In this document: piece after piece, positions 45,301 through 56,399 of the stretch
Layout of the letters: each line of letters starts with the position of its first letter
Numbering within the stretch: position 1 is the stretch's first letter
From: Symsagittifera roscoffensis
Taxonomy: Eukaryota > Xenacoelomorpha > Acoela > Convolutidae
Assembly (NCBI RefSeq): GCF_963678635.1
Contig: NC_087068.1
Location: 19,870,714 to 19,934,713, forward strand
Length of the DNA stretch: 64,000 nucleotides
Reading direction: 5' to 3'
Made by a program: the position numbers and the translations under genes
Notes under the pieces: generated by a model
Databases searched by the model: none
What the model was told of the DNA's origin: nothing
What the model saw: the letters and a program-made list of their open reading frames with translations, nothing else

Positions 45301-46282
45301 CAATTTTTTAAAACAACCGCGACGAAATTGGATATCGAGCTTCAAGTTGACCAACGGAACACTTATCACACCACTTTTCAGCTTTTACTTCGATCTTGGA
45401 CTACAGTGTACAAAAGTTCATCGATTTGTACAATACACACCGCGTGAAGTATTCAACAGTTTTGTTCACTCTGTTGTTTTTTCTAATCGAGCCGGCGATG
45501 AAAATGCAGTATCTGGCGTAGTACTCGAAACAATGAAACTTCTAGGAAATAGTTCCTACGACTATCAAAAATGGACAGATCAAAACATACAATGACAAAA
45601 TATCTCGGAGACAAAAAAACCCACACAGCTATCAACAACCACCTCTTCAAGAGACTCAATATTGTAGCTAAAGCTTTGTATGAAGGGAACTTGTCAAATC
45701 TACTATAGAGCATTGTGAACCAGTTATAGTAGGATTCTTAATACTGCAGTATGCCACATTGAGATTGTTGGAGCTGTATTATAACTTTTTAGATAACTTT
45801 TGCGATGTCAACAATTTCGAAGAACTCAAAATGGATACAGATTCCCTCTAATTGGCTTTGGCAGAGGGAGATTTAGATGATTGTATCCTTCCCAGCAAGC
45901 GAGCAGAATGGACTGAAAAGCGAAGCGAGGACTATCGGGACGATTTCAGAGCAGACAATTTTTTCCCCCTAAACATGACAAGAGAGAACCAGGATTGTTC
46001 ATGGAGGAGTTCAGTTGCACCGAAATGTTATGCCTGTGTAGTAAAATCTATTGCTGTTACGATAGTAAAAGTCAAAAGTATAAGTTTAGCAGTAAAGATC
46101 TGAACAAACGCGCATTAGAAGACTCTGGAGATGGCCCGATAGCAAAGTATCGACAAGTACTGGATGAGGCAGTGAGTTTGAAGTCAACGAATAGAACGTT
46201 TCAAACGATGAACCATTTAGTCGCAACTTATGAACAAACTAAGAAAAGACTGAACTGTTTTCACCCTCAATGGGAAGTTTAA
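42397..46282 (+). pseudogene. Maverick protein-primed DNA polymerase B (body, decayed)
   Basis: Text begins DTEMEKGRPKVFNFQ. A C2H2 finger (CPNC...HFNRHLFC) is near 43230-43290. Exo I reads FKFES at 43417-43431, so the expected Asp is Lys. Exo II (FGFNSGRFDINL) is at 43828-43863. Pol A (DASQLYP) is at about 44600-44620. Pol B reads GNSSYDYQ near 45550, with the usual Gly changed to Asp. Pol C DTDS is at 45834-45845, followed by TAA at 45849 in place of Tyr. The end (SGDGPIAKYRQVLDEA; ATYEQTKKRLNCF) reaches a stop at 46280. Many frameshifts are present. The N-terminal finger exon is missing on this strand. Confidence 0.85.
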
Positions 46283-46419
46283 TGATACATACTAAACCTT
46301 TAATTTTGTAAGCGATTATGTAGTAAAATTGGATACGATGCTGTGAATTAATACATTTTCTCTGCTATTAAGGTTTTTTTTGAAAAATTCTTTTTAAACG
46401 CCACAATTGGGTTTACAGT

Positions 46420-46800
46420 ATATTTTTCTTCGATTAGGAAAACATTAGAAATCTGGAACATTGGCAAAACCGGGTGATAAAAACTTGCCATCTGAACCTT
46501 ACCATTCCCTATCTTAATACATTAGGAAAACTATTCCCTATCCTAATGAGTTCTTATTTCTCTACAATGATTTTCTAATTAATAAGGAAATCTATACGCT
46601 ATCCTAATACATGACAAATTCGGGCGTCGAAAAAAAACTTACCATCTGAAATTTATCATCTGAAACCTGCTAGCTTAATACATTGGGAAACCTATTCCCT
46701 ATCTTAATACATTGGGAAATCCTTTACTTATGTTAATTCATAGGGTACTGACCGGATGATCTACAGCCTATTTTAATTGCCCCGACATATACTACTTCAG
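46420..46800 (+). repeat. Repeat R5, copy 2
   Basis: Contains at least four TATTCCCTATC- or GCTATCCTAATAC-type words and AACTTACCATCTGAAATTTA. It lies against the other half of the split polymerase B. Confidence 0.6.
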
Positions 46801-47196
46801 TATTCACCAGGAAATGTTCACAAGCACTCAACTCCTCTTGGAGCTTCTTTCCATCTTCCCCTTCCTCCTCCACAATCTTGTTCAAATCTGCCATAGCATC
46901 ACTTGGTTTGCGCTGTTTTGCTCCATGTCTTTTTCTCCGATGTTGCTGGAGATAGTAGAAACTCGGAAACTTATCGCAAGACGAACAAACAGTTGATTAT
47001 TTGAAACTTGACGGAGCTTGCTTCCTGGCTACGTGGTAATTCATTTCTTGTTGATGTAAAATGAAACACCTCTAATCAGGAAAAGAAAAACTCCTTTAGA
47101 ACAGTTTTTCCGGTGTCGAGCTGCGTTTTGACGAACGTACATGTTTACACAATTCCCAAACTGCACTTTCTCGTTTCTATTCAGCGACGGCATCTA
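46801..47196 (-). pseudogene. 5' zinc-finger part of Maverick polymerase B, opposite strand
   Basis: On the minus strand the ATG at 47196 follows a TTTTTAG acceptor and reads MPSLNRNEKVQFGNCVNMYV, then RQNAARHRKNC. The first Cys of the finger is Phe. After a broken stretch it continues CSSCDKFPSFYYLQQHRRKR (a C2H2 finger), LNKIVEEEGEDGKKLQEEL and SACEHFLVNTE, ending at 46801. The final NTE overlaps the DTE that starts the plus-strand body at 42397. It is divergent from the gene at 47518. Confidence 0.65.
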
Positions 47197-47517
47197 AAAA
47201 TGAGAGATTCATTAAGTATGAAAATAAAAAAATAAATACTTGTTACATATCAAAGTGGGAGATTTAAAATGTCGCAAAAATCTATTCAATGTATATTTTT
47301 ACTTTTATTTTTCGGAATTAAGAGTGATTTTTTTTCGAGTAGTTAATAGAACAATTGCTTTTATCAATTGCTTTGTAAAATTGCTTTGTAAAAGAAAATC
47401 AGAATGAATTTGATTTATTTGCTCAAAGAAAACTAACAAAACAAACTGAGTTTCAACCAATCAGAAGTGAACAATAATAAAATTGATTTAATATTCGGTT
47501 TCTTTCATTGTTTGAGA

Positions 47518-47900
47518 GAGGTCTATTAAAAACACTTGATTTTGCTCGAGTTACTCTTCTAGAATAAAGAAAAAGTTCCACGTTGACTCTTACTTTTTCA
47601 CAATTTGTTTGCACGTTTATGTTGTCCAAATTAGATTTCTCCGATTGAGTGAAGGTCTACTTAGAGAAACTTATTCAATCAAAGAGTTTACTTTTGATCC
47701 ACATATCAAGGCTTCAAACATACGGCTGAATTACAGCTGTCAAGGCAAGAAATTATATATGTTCTAGAAGATTTGAAGTAAGTCGACAAGTCGTACAATA
47801 ATATATCAAAGAGCTTTTTTATCCCCTACCCGATAACCAAATTTGTAAAAACTCCCCAGCAAGTTCTTCAATCTTTCATTTCTTCAAAAATTTGCAAATT
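47518..47900 (+). pseudogene. Conserved small Maverick-end protein, right copy (broken)
   Basis: Matches 33213-33606: KNT-x-FCSSYSS-type decayed start, then VDSYFFTI-like text, EGLLRETYSIKEFTFDPHI, and an IPYPITKF-like C-terminal part. The ATG is lost. Confidence 0.5.
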
Positions 47901-48059
47901 TCAAAATACATCATGATCAGGTTTTGAATCAAATTTTCACAGATTTGCTTTGAAAAATTCCTGTTATCCTCTCAAATCTACGGCAAAATCAAAGAACTTG
48001 ACTATCTACTCAAAACCAGCATTTTCTCATTGATTATCACAAAATATTCAATAAACCTG

Positions 48060-48218
48060 ATGAAAAGAATTGTGGAAATGCTACTTGTTTTAATGTTCTT
48101 TCTTTTGATACTTATATCAGCAATATTTTTTATTTTTACAGCAAACAACCTTTGGTCATTTAGTTTTCCGATTTTTTTTGTGTATATTTTTACTTATTTG
48201 AAAGACTTAAGTCCCTAA
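48060..48218 (+). CDS. Small single-helix membrane protein, intact copy
   Basis: I start it at MKRIVEMLLV (48060), conserved at 33757. A longer start at 48030 is possible. Two hydrophobic stretches are separated by TANNLWSFSFP; the end is TYLKDLSP. It follows the small basic gene in both copies. Function unknown. Confidence 0.45.
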   Translation: MKRIVEMLLVLMFFLLILISAIFFIFTANNLWSFSFPIFFVYIFTYLKDLSP

Positions 48219-48227
48219 AAGGTACCT

Positions 48228-48420
48228 CTTATTGGATAACCACCATAACATAAACAAATATTTTTGTTATTAGAAACGACAAAATGTAAAAAATTGCTAA
48301 AATGGATTTTTGTTTCCGATTCGACACGACTTTTATATAAAAATACCATAAAAAGAACTTGAAATTTGATTGGACATGGCTACAGACCAAATATGGAAAA
48401 TCAAATTTGATTGGTGAAAC
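48228..48420 (+). promoter_or_regulatory. Decayed GATTGG motif array
   Basis: Counterpart of 33931-34120, with ATTGGATAAC (48231), ATTAGAAACGAC, GATTCGACACGAC (48319), GATTGGACATGGC (48368) and GATTGGTGAAACCC (48409). The gene that follows at 34406 has no counterpart here, so the match ends near 48480. Confidence 0.45.
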
Positions 48421-48489
48421 CCACACATTTGATTTGGTTGTACCCCCCAATCTTAACTAAAAATCATTTTATTTTCATCGTAACCAATA

Positions 48490-49095
48490 ATCAGTCTCAC
48501 TATAAATAAGATAAAATAAGTCTTTTTTAGATTTTTGAAAAAAAATTATTCTGTGATATATTAGTTTATGATCCATACTCTAGATCGAAACTTCTTTTTT
48601 TGTCGAAATTTACCATCTGAAACTTACCACTTAAAATTTTTTTTTAGATTTTTCAAGATAAAAACATTTTTTCAACAAAAAAAAACATATTTGCAAGTGA
48701 AACTTGAAAAAAAATTTCAAAAAAATTTCTGAAACCTACCATCTGAAACTCAAATTTTTTTCTTTCGATTTTTCAAGATAAGAAATTTTATCAAGTAAAA
48801 TTGAAAAAAAAAGTTTTCTGAAATTTATCATTTGAAACTTACCATGAGCCAAAAACATTATACCTTCATTGCACAATCTACAAGTAACACTGATACCCAC
48901 CAATTAAAAAACGCGCGCCGATATTTTCGCGAAAAACCTAAAAACCAAAAAATATAGTTTTTCTTACCATTCTCTTACCATCACACTGAAACCAGACCTT
49001 TACCTATCTTAATACAATAAAAAATATATTCCCTATCTTAATACATAGCTTGCAGACCGGATTTTCTATTCCCTATCTAAAAACATAGGGTCTGC
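48490..49095 (+). repeat. Repeat R5, copy 3
   Basis: Shares TTCTGTGATATATTAG, GAAACTTACCA words and ATTCCCTATCTTAATACAT with the copies at 41930 and 46420. A C-rich tract (ACCACCCACCCCCACCCCCC) lies at 49098-49117 just after it. Confidence 0.6.
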
Positions 49096-49117
49096 AACCA
49101 CCCACCCCCACCCCCCT

Positions 49118-50579
49118 GACAATCTGACAAACTAACAACCAACTCGGCCAATTTGAAATTTGCGTTCGATATGGTTTGTTTTTCATGTGGTCGATATAAT
49201 AAATATTTAAATTTTCACAATTTTTTTTCTCGTTCATTTGCATTCAGAACACAAGAGGGCTTGGTTGAGCTTTATTCTTTCTTTAACTGAAGTTAATTAA
49301 AAACTAGATTCAATTTCAATCCATAAACAGCTATTGAGGGTTTCAGGAAATTTTACTTGCAGTAAGATATAATGAAAAAACAAAACAATTTGCATCACGG
49401 CAAAGCCCTGGAAATTTCAAATTCCATTTAAGATTTTCTTTTAGATTTTGGCTTGGTAAAAAAGACGCAAGTAGTTTTAAATCAAAGGCATTCCTCAATG
49501 CACATTATCAAAAACAAATTGATAACATTTGCGTATACCATATTTGAAACAACTAGCTTATATCAACCCAATTGTTAATGAAAGCTCAGCCAGATTTAAT
49601 CGCGTCTTACACTACGCAAGAAACATGGAGATATCGAGTGAATTTAAAAAAATCAGTTTCAGGTGTCCATTTTCAAGACCCCATAACTGTACAACTTTTT
49701 CCCGTGAGCTGTCTCGTTTTATTTTGAGCTAAATTACAGTTTTTATATTACATTATGCAATAAGCTATATATATATTTTTACAATACTTGCGCATACAAA
49801 TAAATTTTAGGTCTACTAAGAAATTCCCGATAGTTCAAAAATCAATGTTTTAATGACAAAAAACTATCGAACACAAATACTCCGCCACCTCCTTCATAAG
49901 TCAGATCACATAGAAGGAACACGAAGGTTGCTTATAAAAAGGCAAAGCTCTGATAGTTCCGATTGTCTTTTAAGGTATCTGCTATATATCGTTTTAAAAT
50001 TTATATGACTTTGGGTTTCTGATTGAACTTTTTGATTGTGAAATAAAGAAAAGTTCCCAAGGTTTTTTAAAAGTGGGGAAAATTGAACAGTCTTTTCAGT
50101 TAGTTTTTTAACTAAAAGATTCACGATTGTTAACTCTCGGATTTTTTAAATTTAGTTTCAATTTAATCTTTGAGTAATTTTCATTTTTTTTAAACGTCCT
50201 CTTAATGGCAGCAAATTAATATGTATTTCAACTTGCTGTGTGTTTCAATAAAGTTTTTGAAAACTAATTTTGTTTGTATTAAAAGTATATTTTATTCCAG
50301 TTTCCCAAGAAAGGCAAAGGTTGTTTTCAGATTCCTATCCTTCTCTTTGTCACAATTATCAACGCGTACTGCCTGCTAATTTTTTTCAAGACGGATGGGC
50401 TGATGTCACTGGACTATTTTCTTGTTATCTGCCAATGCATTTGCGATCTTGTTTTTAACGGTTTGTTTGGATTTTGTTTCTATATTTATTCGACCTATCT
50501 GTCAATCTTCTACTTCTGTGGAAGTGGCTCTTTTGTGGACACTCCGTAAATGGAAATCGTTTTAGAAGTTCAATCCAAG
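49118..50579. other. No gene recognised
   Basis: AT-rich with short frames only. Hairpin-bearing words related to R4 (GGCAAAGCCCTGG near 49400; GGCAAAGCTCTGATAG near 49942) suggest small R4 fragments. Confidence 0.35.
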
Positions 50580-50985
50580 AAGACTGCTCATATCAGGGCA
50601 AAGCCCTGAATATTCCGACTGACTTTTAAGGTTTATGGAGCAGTATTAACATTGAAAATTAAATGTAACAAGACTGCTCGTATGGAGCAGTAATAACATA
50701 AAATTAAAATAAAATGAAAATGAACTAAAATAAAATGAATTTTTTGTCTAAATTTTGAAATTTTTATGAAAATAATCCCCCTACACGCCATATAAAGTAC
50801 AAAAGAATAGATTTCGTTCCTTGTAACAAATTAAATATGACAAATAAGCTTCTTTCAACCAATTTGAAACAATTTCTAAGACGGATTAAATCTCCGCTTA
50901 CGCGTTAATAGCGCGAAATAGATCGCGTGTTAATTGTCCCAATTGACTAAAATGGTAATCTTTAAACCCCTATATTTTTACAAAA
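50580..50985 (+). repeat. Dispersed repeat R4, copy 2
   Basis: Matches 12099-12450 in the same orientation. The hairpin TCAGGGC-aaa-GCCCTGA is at 50593-50609. A partial internal duplication, AAGACTGCTCGTATGGAGCAG, occurs near 50670. Confidence 0.65.
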
Positions 50986-51257
50986 ATAACAGGACTTTTC
51001 AATGGATTATATACAAAATCACATGTGTCTAGAGCCCATTTTTTCCAAATATTTCAAAAAAGAGTTCAACAAATGGTAGCGATTATTTTTTTGAAGCTAA
51101 AGCTAAGTTATTTAACGTTTTTTCTCAACAAAATTTGGTACAAACTGGTTAAAAAAACTGCTCAAAAAACTATCAATTATTTGCAACCAAAAGCGAAATA
51201 TAACTGCTCAAAAGTAAATCATTCAGAGCTGAAACAGCTTTGCTCAACAACTTCAGT

Positions 51258-52281
51258 AGAACTGGCACACAATTTGGTGTATGCCTGTTACTGGAAAACA
51301 TTGACATTTTTTATAATTCTAAGATATGTCAGCACGATAGGAGGAAACCCAAGATCAAAGAAAGATCATAGAGAGCGGTATATTTGCTAGTTTCGGTTAC
51401 AATTCACAAGAAGCACAGTTTGGCCTTGAAATGATTATAAGTAAACAAAGGCAAACGTTTTTTGTTCTGGTTAAACATAAAGGTATCAGTTAAGCAATGA
51501 AGCAGTTTTGTTAATGAAAAACCTAAGTTTTTGCTAAAAAAGACCGATAGAAAAATTGAAGCACAATTTGAAAATAAAAACATATTTTGTGTTATTTTTT
51601 GCAAGAAATGAAATTCGATGAGTTGTGTGTGGGAGCGTTCTTTAAAAACCTGGCAAGTTTCTGGTCTTACAATAAAAATGACCCTAATCTCTTAGAATTT
51701 AAAGCTGAGAGTTTATGCTCATATTAAATTTTAAAAAATTTCGCTGAAATTTGTCAGTTTGAAAGCACATGATTGGGCGCAGAATAGGCGCTGTCTTGAA
51801 AAAAAGCGGGTATGTTATTTATACCATTGTGACAGTTTTCATATTATTAAGTTTAATAAATAGATAGTTCGTGCTCATCATTATCAGACCAAACAGTGCA
51901 CTGAATTGGCACACAATTTGGTGTATGCATGTTACTGGAGACCATAGAAAAGTCTTTATAATTCCAAGATATGTCTGCACGATAAGAGAAAACCCAAGAT
52001 CAACGTTTTTTGTTCTGGTTGAACAAAAAAGTATCAGTTAAGCAAGGAAGCAGTTTTGTTAAAGAAAAACCTAAACTTTTAATGAAAAAGATTGGTAGAA
52101 AAAATGATGCACAATTTGAAAATAAATACATATTTTGAGTTTTTTTTGCAAGAAATTAACTTTAATGACATGTGTGTAAGAGCGTTTTTTAAAAACCTGG
52201 CAAGTTTGTGGTCCTACATTAAAAAGGTCCCTAATCTCTTAGAATTTAAAGCTGACAGTTTGTGCTCATATTAAGTTTAAA
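51258..52281 (+). repeat. Direct duplication of a ~0.4-0.5 kb segment
   Basis: 51258-51728 and 51902-52281 match, for example GGCACACAATTTGGTGTATG, AAGATATGTC and CTAATCTCTTAGAATTTAAA. The second copy carries a 60-codon frame that is broken in the first, so I do not call a gene. Confidence 0.7.
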
Positions 52282-52299
52282 AAAAGTTTTTGACCTCGT

Positions 52300-52399
52300 T
52301 GGGGATCTACATTTACGCAGACATCATCCTGGTCTATCCAAAATGTGTGAAAATTATTTCTCCTACGAGAGTGATTTTCATTTGAATGAGGGCGTCAGG
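52300..52399 (+). other. Exon-like segment ending in a strong donor
   Basis: A frame reading VGDLHLRRHHPGLSKMCENY then FSYESDFHLNEGV meets CAG|GTAAGC near 52400. No start or partner exon was found. Only a possibility. Confidence 0.2.
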
Positions 52400-52401
52400 T
52401 A

Positions 52402-53334
52402 AGCTTTCATTTTTTATTTTCACAAAAATCACACGTTTCTTATTTAGAAGACAATTTTTTCATTTTTCAAAGTTTTTCTTTTTTTAAGTCAACAACTTCG
52501 AAAACTCTACCTAATTTTATGAGCCAGCCTTATCGGTAGAGCCAACGAAATCTTATCTGCTGAAGCACGCTGAAAAATTATATTTGCTTGAAAAAAGTGG
52601 GAGTTTTTAGTCTCACTCGAAAAGTGGATAAAGTGGTACATATACCAAAAAAATGCATCAACACTTGGTCAATGCGAGTGTTTTGGAGATAGGACTCAAA
52701 CAATGTTTGGAGCGAATCAAATAATCGTAATTAGAATATGACCTAAAGCACCAGGACGTTAGCTGTAAAATTACTATCTCAATTTGCCATGGATCATTAA
52801 CTAGCGCGGAGGGCAGCAAATGTGTAATTAGTTTCTTCACACTCTAAACTCACTACTGACCCTACAAAAGTTTAAATAATTGAGTTCAGAACTGCAGTTG
52901 GCAACTGTTGATGGTAAAAACCGCGTTGCTTCCGGAGGTTTCTTTATACTCTTGCTTCTCGCTTTATAGCGGTGATTATGATTGTTAAGTATTTAACACC
53001 AACCAACCCTTTTCAACCCTCAATTTTTACAAAAATTGTGTGAGAACTTGTCTTTCTGCAGACAGACAACTTTAATTATATTAGAAAAAAATTAAAAAGT
53101 TAGCATTCTATCAGTATTATTTAGAGACCTATAAAACAAGACTAGAAACATGATAACTAACGGATTAAGTATTTGCCGAACTCTATCAGCCGAAAATAGA
53201 TATCTTGACTGACAGACAGCTTTATCTATGTGAAATTACTCTGTTATACAGCAGCCCAGTGAAACCAGTTCATAACAAGTTTTTTATGATTCCAAATATA
53301 ACTTGGATAACTATCGCTGTCAAACACTTACAAC
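52402..53334. other. No gene recognised
   Basis: AT-rich. A diverged relative of repeat R3 may lie at 53160-53250 (ATCAGCCGAAAATAGATA; GACAGACAGC). Confidence 0.3.
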
Positions 53335-53484
53335 TAACCAATTATGATCCATTACTAAAACTTACAATAGTTTTTTAAAGGGTGAAACTGTTTATAGTTT
53401 CTGCCAGAAAGAATAAATTTAACTGATACAGCAGTTGCCCTTCCTATCCTCTAATCTCACGAGAATACCAGTATCTACTAGATA

Positions 53485-55035
53485 TATTGAGACTAAGAAA
53501 AATAAGAGTAAGATTAGGATCGGTATTAGACTAAGAAGTTGCACGAATATACCCGGCCAGAAATAAAACAACGTGACGAACAGACAATGTATGCTGTCCG
53601 AAATTACTCTATGAGAAAGCCACGCCGGACTCAAACTCATCTGGTGCGACCAAACGAGTCTCGAGCAGACCTATACTAACTTTTATTTAGAAAAACCAGA
53701 CATAGATTAGAAAAATTAGCATCGACAAAAATCACCAAAATTTTATACCAAACCGAAGGTAAAGTTAACTTATTTCAAAGTCTCAATAAGTCAAATCAAA
53801 TAAAGACGGTACTTACGCCGAAGCCAGGTCACAACAAAGACCACAAACCAAAACTCTGCACCGCAAAGCAAAAATCAGACTACGACGACTATTCGGCTTC
53901 AAATTTATTTCCGCAGTGAAATTTCGTTCATTACTATAAACTGCAATTGAAAGAGCCAAAGAATTGATTTTAAAGTGAATCGACGTTTGAGGTCGTAAGT
54001 CACTTATTTAAGAGCTGGCGATATTTTATTGAATGATCCAAGGGAAGCCTTGGTGATCTGAATTTTATAAATTAATTATGATTTGAAAATTGAGATTTGT
54101 GTTTTAAGGATGAAAATTTGATAAAGGATGAAGGATGAAGGATGGCCTTGATGATCTAGTTCTAACTGTTTAAAGTTAAGATACATGTTAAACATGGGAG
54201 GCCTTGATGAAATTTCATTGAAGATTTAATGATTTGAAATGAAAAAAAAACTAAAAAAAGTTACTGATGATCTAAAATTGAAATTAACATAGTTGTTTTA
54301 AATTGCGTTTTTCTTGATGATTTTAGGTGAAAACAAACAAAAACGGAAAAAGTTCTCGAGTAAAAACTTTATTTGTGTTTAAAACTAATCATAACTGCTT
54401 TTTTTAGCTAACGTTTTTGAATTTCTTTATTCATTCAATAAAATTACGGCAGATTTTAAAAATATTGAGTTAGATGGAGGTTTTATAGGCGACTAATTTC
54501 TTAAATCAATTTCATTAATTGTGCATTATAGTAAAATATGCGGCGCTGTTAATGATTTCACAGCTCTGATTATTGCAATTTATTTTAATGAGTGGAAATG
54601 TACTGCATAAAAAAGTTTGTAGAGAAATAATCGTTGTACTCTTTTTTTTTGCTTCACGAAGAAGAAATCCGGTCTGTCGTCTTGATTTTTACCTCACTTC
54701 AGCTCTATTTTCAACTCAATGTGATTAGACTTAATGAGATGGGGAAATAAGCTAATTTTGTTTTTGATTTGCTATAACATTTTTTCGATTATTTCTAATC
54801 TATTTTTTGTATTCCATTTCTGCTTCGCTGAATCTAAATTAGTAGATTTCTGTTTGAAACATGCTTGGTCGCACCAAATGAGTTTAAGTTCTGCTGGTGG
54901 CTCTCTCATAAAGTGTTTTCGGATAGGTATACCGTCTGTTCGTCACGCTATCTTTTTTTTCGGCCGGAAAGGTTCGCGCAACTTCTTAGTCTAATACCGA
55001 TTCTAATCTTACTCATATATTTCCTATTCTCAATG
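53485..55035. repeat. Inverted repeats of R3 flanking a 1.2-kb core
   Basis: 53485-53665 and 54866-55035 are inverted copies (TTAGACTAAGAAGTTGC versus GCAACTTCTTAGTCTAA; GGTGCGACCAA versus TTGGTCGCACC). The core 53666-54865 has no recognisable gene; the frame at 54734-54994 runs into the repeat. It could be a fold-back element or two inserted R3 copies. Confidence 0.65.
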
Positions 55036-55169
55036 GATCTAATATAAAGTGGTTTTACTGCGAGGTAACAAGCGATGAAGAGCTTGGTTTTGTTTAGTAA
55101 ATTTTTGTGGCCGAAAACATAAATAGTTTGAGACGTAAAAAAAATTGATAAGTTTAGCCATGAATCATT

Positions 55170-55460
55170 ATATATACACATACATACAAATTTACAAATA
55201 TTCATACATACACGCAGACCTGCATACATGAGCAGATCCATACATTCATTCCTACATTAAAAGCACCACATACATCCAAACTTACATACATACATGCATA
55301 TATAGGTACATACATACATACATGCATACATACATAGATACAAACATACGTAAACGCATACATATACATGAGCCAATAATATATTCATTCAAACAAACAA
55401 GCAAGATATACATAAATGCATAAACCTATACAATCATTCATACATACAAATAAACAAACA

Positions 55461-55508
<48 letters not shown>

Positions 55509-55800
55509 CAAACATAAACTTTCACATACTTACCTTCATTTATACATACATACACACATACAAACAATCATACATACATACTTGGATAGATACATACACA
55601 CTATTAATACTTACATACACACAAACATACATATATACATACATACATACATACATATTGCATAAATACAAACATAAAAACATACATTCATACATACACT
55701 CATACATACATACATACATATATACATACATACATACATACATACGTACATACAAGATACTTACACACATACATACATACATATATACATGCATAAACAC
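55170..55800. repeat. CATA/TACA microsatellite
   Basis: About 600 bp of imperfect CATA/TACA repeats, including a TA run of about 38 bp near 55465-55502. Minus-strand frames reading YVCMYVCM are products of the repeat. Confidence 0.95.
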
Positions 55801-55824
55801 ATACAAAAATTCATTAGTAGTATT

Positions 55825-55880
55825 GTATCTTGTCCCGGAGAGGGAGAGGGGGTCCTTCCTAGGGGGGGGGGGGGGGGAGT
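55825..55880 (+). repeat. G-rich tract with a run of 16 G
   Basis: GAGAGGGAGAGGGGG is followed by 16 consecutive G at 55862-55877. It could form a quadruplex on the plus strand. The length of such a run is prone to sequencing error. Confidence 0.8.
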
Positions 55881-56245
55881 CCTCATGCAAAGCAAAATCT
55901 TTGGAAAGAGGTCTTTAATTTTTTGGAGGATCCTCATCCTATCGTTTTGTGACCGAAAAAGTTTTCCACGCAAAAAGCAGAAGACCCCGAACTTAGGCTC
56001 TTGCTAAGTTTAGCTTAAAAACAAGAGACACGATACATAATTTTTTCCAATTCCAATTTTTGCTTTTCTAATTTTTGGTACTGGTTAATTATAAGAATCA
56101 TATCATTTATTATGTTTGTTTCAGGCAAATGAACTTTCGAATTAGTGGAATTGATTTTTGTAGTTTCCAACAACAACTCACCGGCGATTTCGGCAGCAGC
56201 AAACTATTTCCTTAAGTATAAATTTTATGTTGAAAAGGCAGTAAA
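55881..56245. other. No gene recognised
   Basis: Spacer between the G-rich tract and retroelement copy 2. Confidence 0.4.
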
Positions 56246-56353
56246 TTGAAATCACCAGAAGCAATCCAAAAACTCCAACCACCTTCAAATAAGAAAAAAA
56301 TACAAGAATTTCTTGGAATGCTAAACTTCTTAAGTAAATACGTATACAAAATG
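56246..56353 (+). pseudogene. Reverse transcriptase thumb fragment
   Basis: Reads LKSPEAIQKLQPPSNKKKIQ then EFLGMLNFLSKYV, ending at TAG. The EFLGMLNF-type motif is typical of the Ty3/gypsy RT end. RNase H, expected next, is absent; integrase-proximal text begins about 50 bp later, so an internal deletion removed it. Confidence 0.7.
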
Positions 56354-56399
56354 TAGTTATACTTAAGTTATGCAGTTATGCAGTAAAAAATTGAAACAT

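Larger units (their letters stand above)
32550..48450. mobile_element. Rearranged Maverick/Polinton remnant
   Basis: Packaging ATPase, retroviral-type integrase, adenovirus-type protease and protein-primed polymerase B together define a Polinton. Divergent polymerase B 5' ends plus the small basic gene occur at both 32.5-33.6 and 46.8-47.9 kb in the same orientation, so the block is not a simple element with inverted ends. It likely contains two element ends or a rearranged one. I did not identify the major or minor capsid genes. Confidence 0.75.

Noticed and set aside
49098-49117. Strong G-quadruplex on the minus strand
   Set aside because: Only three runs of three or more G plus one GG, so the canonical four-run pattern is not met.
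55385-55890. Minus-strand frames reading YVCMYVCM-type protein
   Set aside because: They are direct translations of the CATA microsatellite and have no independent coding signal.
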